Shown: piece after piece, positions 61,656-64,000 of the stretch
Layout of the letters: each line of letters begins with the position of its first letter
How positions within the stretch are numbered: position 1 is the stretch's first letter
NCBI RefSeq assembly: GCF_044803115.1
Contig: NZ_CP085224.1
Span: forward strand, 1,240,001-1,304,000
Origin: Caenispirillum salinarum_A
Lineage (GTDB): Bacteria > Pseudomonadota > Alphaproteobacteria > Rhodospirillales > Rhodospirillaceae
DNA: 64,000 nucleotides
Direction of reading: 5' to 3'
Notes under the pieces: model-generated
Told to the model about the DNA's origin: nothing
Databases searched by the model: none
The model's input: only the letters and a program-made list of their open reading frames with translations
Translations under genes and position numbers: made by a program

Positions 61656-63929
61656 CTAGAAGTTCGCCAGCACGCCGAAGAACACCTGCGGACTGCTGTC
61701 GGGGCGGCCCGCGACCGTGGTGTTGTGGTTTATGAGCGGCAGACCCACCTCCACCTGTCCCTGGAGCCATGGCGTGATCGTTGCGCGCACCCCCAGCCCC
61801 GTCGAGGCGGCGGTCTTGGGGTCCTCGGTGCCTGGCGCGGAGTCGTTGATCCAGAACTGGCCGATGTCGTACCACGCGAAGGGCTGCACCCCCATGAGCC
61901 AGGGCTTGCCGACGGTGATGGTGGTGTTGAGTTCCGCCCGCGCGGCCCATCCCTTGTCGCCGGAAACGACGCCGCCGTGGAAGGCGCGGCCGAAGCCCTC
62001 GCCGCCGAACGACATCAGTTCCGAGCCCGGAAGCACGTCCGGCGTGATCTGCGCCGACACCTCGCCGACCAGTGTCAGGCCAAGGGGCAGGGGCTGGTTG
62101 CGCTGTGCCTCCACCTGGATCTTCTGGAAGGTGGGCACGCTGTTAGGGCGGTCGAGGGTGTTGTCGGGGTCGTCGGCGCCGAAGGCGCCCAGGCCGTTGC
62201 TGACGGTGCCAGAAACGCGGGTCACGCCGCCGTCGCCGTCAACCCAGTCCACATTCGCGCCGAAGCGCCAGGCGGTGACCTTGTCCTCACCCTGCTCGAC
62301 GCGCTTCCACATCAGGTCCGTCTCGCTTTCGGTGTATTCGAGCGACGTCCAGAGGTGAAGGTTGAGCGGCGTCGTGCGGATCACCGGATGGTCGATGCGC
62401 GCCGAGTACGACGTGTTGAAGCTGTCGATACCGAACGGCTCCTGCAGGCTGCCCGGCGAGGCGTGGGTGCGGCTGGCCGAGAGGGTCAGCTTGGTGCCCT
62501 CCAGGCCCAGCAGCATGGTCTCGGTCAGCGTGTAGAGCTTCAACTCGTTGGGGTGCGTCGGCACGGTGACGACGCTGAGCGCCAGCGAGTCCGTGTCCGT
62601 CAGCACGCCATTGGCCGTGACGCCGGTCATCAACTGCAGGCGACCGATGGAGCGCGTGCCACGGTTGTTCAGGCCCACCTTGCCTTGGATGCGGTCGCGG
62701 CTGAGGGTCACCACCGCCTCGCCGCCCGGCTCCTGGGGCAGGGCAACCGAGGCGACGGTGATGCCGGGAATGTCGCGCAGCAGGTTGGTGTAGCGGTCGG
62801 CCATGTCGGCGCGCAGCAGCCCGGTGCCGGCCACCTGGTTGGCCATGCGCGCAATCTGGCTGTCGGCGGGCAGGGCCTCGCCGTCCAGAACCACCCTGAC
62901 GCTGCCGATGCTCATTTCGCGCACGTCCAGGCGCACGCGGCCGTCGACGATGAACTGGCGCGGCAGCGTCACCACGGTGCCGGCGTAGCCGGCGGCCGCA
63001 TACTGCGCCTTGATCTTCTGCGCCGCCTCGTAGAGCTGCTGAAGCGTCACCTCGTCGCCCACCAGCGGGTCCCACGCCGGCGACAGGTCGGCAAGCGGAA
63101 AGACGGTGGCGCCGCTGACCTGCACGTCGTTCAGGGTGAAGCGGATCTGCTTGGCGTTCACCGGCGGGTCGTCGGGCGTCTTGCCCGGCTGCACCAACGT
63201 TCCGGAGGCCCGGGCCGCATCGCGCGAAACGTGCACCACCGCATCCATGCCGCCGGCGTCGCCGGGGTGGGGGTCGGTCTCGATGCCGAGCACCGCAAAG
63301 CCTTGCCGCGAAAAGGCTTCGACCGCCTGCTGATAGGCGGTGACGGTCAAGGGGCGGGACTGGCGCAGGGCGTGGATGATGTCGCGCACGACGGGATCGC
63401 CGGTGACGTCCTGATCCTCGTCGGCCAGCACCGTCACCTCGTCCAGGTGGAACGGTTCCACCCGCAGCCGGGCTGTGCCGTCCTCCAGGTCCTGCGGCGG
63501 CACGATCACCGTCGGCGCGAACAGGTCGCGGGTCTCGTAAGCGCTCCGGATGCGGTCGGCGATCGTGTAGAGGCGGGTGACCGGGCCGCGCTGGCCAAGG
63601 AATTCGGCATAAAGGCCGCGGCGCGCCTCGGCGTCCAGGACGGTGTCGCCCGCGATCTCGACGTCGAGCAGGGTGAACAGCATGTGCTCGGCGCCCGGCG
63701 GCGGCTCCGTCTGGTCGGGCAGGGCCGGGATCACCGGATCGGTGGAGGCGACGGCCTCGGGCCCGGTTTCAAAACGCTCCACGACGCGGTCGATGTCGTT
63801 GGCGCCCGTCGGCACGGACTGGGCGAGCGCCGGAACCGCCGGGACGGCAAGAATGAGCGCGATGGCGGTGGCGGCGGACACGGCGCGGGCGTCGCGCCAC
63901 GTCCGCGGACGCAAATCGGGCGTGGTCAT
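61656..63929 (-). CDS. ShlB/FhaC-type outer-membrane transporter (TpsB) with extra POTRA-like repeats
   Basis: 757 residues, longer than the usual 550-600. Signal peptide at about 15-37 (core ATAIALILAVPAVPALA). Four POTRA-like segments seem present: MLFTLLDVEIAGDTVLDAEA, an RLYTIADRIRSAYE-containing part with the LTVTAYQQAVEAFSRQG segment after it, IRFTLNDVQVSGATVFPLAD with LQQLYEAAQKIKAQYAAAGY, and a last one near MADRYTNLLRDIPGITV. The remaining 400 residues look like a 16-strand barrel and the protein ends in Phe, as barrels do. Such proteins export a large TpsA exoprotein; none is in the window. ATG 63929 was chosen for GGGGGAG 13 bases upstream and the signal peptide; the frame also opens at 63989. 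It heads the operon with the phosphopantetheinyl transferase and exporter. Confidence 0.85.
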   Translation of the reverse strand: MTTPDLRPRTWRDARAVSAATAIALILAVPAVPALAQSVPTGANDIDRVVERFETGPEAVASTDPVIPALPDQTEPPPGAEHMLFTLLDVEIAGDTVLDAEARRGLYAEFLGQRGPVTRLYTIADRIRSAYETRDLFAPTVIVPPQDLEDGTARLRVEPFHLDEVTVLADEDQDVTGDPVVRDIIHALRQSRPLTVTAYQQAVEAFSRQGFAVLGIETDPHPGDAGGMDAVVHVSRDAARASGTLVQPGKTPDDPPVNAKQIRFTLNDVQVSGATVFPLADLSPAWDPLVGDEVTLQQLYEAAQKIKAQYAAAGYAGTVVTLPRQFIVDGRVRLDVREMSIGSVRVVLDGEALPADSQIARMANQVAGTGLLRADMADRYTNLLRDIPGITVASVALPQEPGGEAVVTLSRDRIQGKVGLNNRGTRSIGRLQLMTGVTANGVLTDTDSLALSVVTVPTHPNELKLYTLTETMLLGLEGTKLTLSASRTHASPGSLQEPFGIDSFNTSYSARIDHPVIRTTPLNLHLWTSLEYTESETDLMWKRVEQGEDKVTAWRFGANVDWVDGDGGVTRVSGTVSNGLGAFGADDPDNTLDRPNSVPTFQKIQVEAQRNQPLPLGLTLVGEVSAQITPDVLPGSELMSFGGEGFGRAFHGGVVSGDKGWAARAELNTTITVGKPWLMGVQPFAWYDIGQFWINDSAPGTEDPKTAASTGLGVRATITPWLQGQVEVGLPLINHNTTVAGRPDSSPQVFFGVLANF

Positions 63930-64000
63930 GTCGGTGTCATCTCCCCCAAAGGTGCGACCTCTCCCCCGGCCGCTCCTTCGGTGATACAACCTTCGAGACC

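Noticed and set aside
1..64000. CRISPR arrays, insertion sequences, tRNA and rRNA genes
   Set aside because: I looked for regularly spaced repeats, transposase-like frames with terminal repeats and tRNA cloverleaf motifs and found none I could support.

Overview
The window is very GC-rich DNA that looks alphaproteobacterial, most likely Rhodospirillales-like. This is inference, based on a DUF2336 gene, several chemoreceptors including a globin-coupled one, a TAXI-type TRAP receptor, a dapD-dapE pair and the codon usage; no rRNA or tRNA is present to fix the taxon. About half of the window (1-32.5 kb, minus strand) is one lipopeptide assembly-line operon, and its last gene runs off the left edge.

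Operon, in transcription order: (i) 32508-24454, a fatty acyl-AMP ligase, an ACP and a fully reducing PKS module (KS-AT-DH-ER-KR-ACP). (ii) 24452-14280, KS-AT-ACP-ACP-aminotransferase-luciferase-like monooxygenase, then a C domain with an altered active site, an eroded A domain, T and C. (iii) 14278-7742, an Asn-type A domain interrupted by a methyltransferase, then T-C-A-T and a terminal thioesterase. (iv) 7745-7008, a stand-alone type II thioesterase. (v) 7015 to beyond base 1, half a C domain, then A(Val-like)-T-C-A(Thr)-T-C. Genes are separated by one base or overlap. The predicted product is a lipopeptide that starts with a 3-amino, possibly 2-hydroxy, fatty acid, recalling mycosubtilin and especially cyanobacterial puwainaphycins. 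A second cassette at the right edge (63.9-59.3 kb, minus) encodes a two-partner-secretion-type outer-membrane protein, an Sfp-type phosphopantetheinyl transferase and a cyclic-peptide ABC exporter; the last two are what the assembly line needs for activation and export.

Between these lie ordinary and regulatory genes. At 33-38 kb there are a DUF697 protein and two paralogous SPFH proteins around an orphan TAXI receptor and a small membrane protein. At 38-42.3 kb there are an HBM-type chemoreceptor, an EamA transporter and a GntR regulator. At 42.8-48.4 kb there are an MFS transporter and an RND efflux pair. At 48.5-49.2 kb there is a VapBC module with a frameshifted toxin. At 49.2-59.2 kb there are a soluble chemoreceptor, a membrane protein with dapE and dapD, a GGDEF protein overlapping a DUF2336 protein, a small lipoprotein and a globin-coupled chemoreceptor.

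Two copies of a hairpin-rich intergenic repeat lie at 32.7 and 41.3 kb; the first is in the leader of the biosynthetic operon. I saw no insertion sequence, CRISPR array, tRNA or rRNA.
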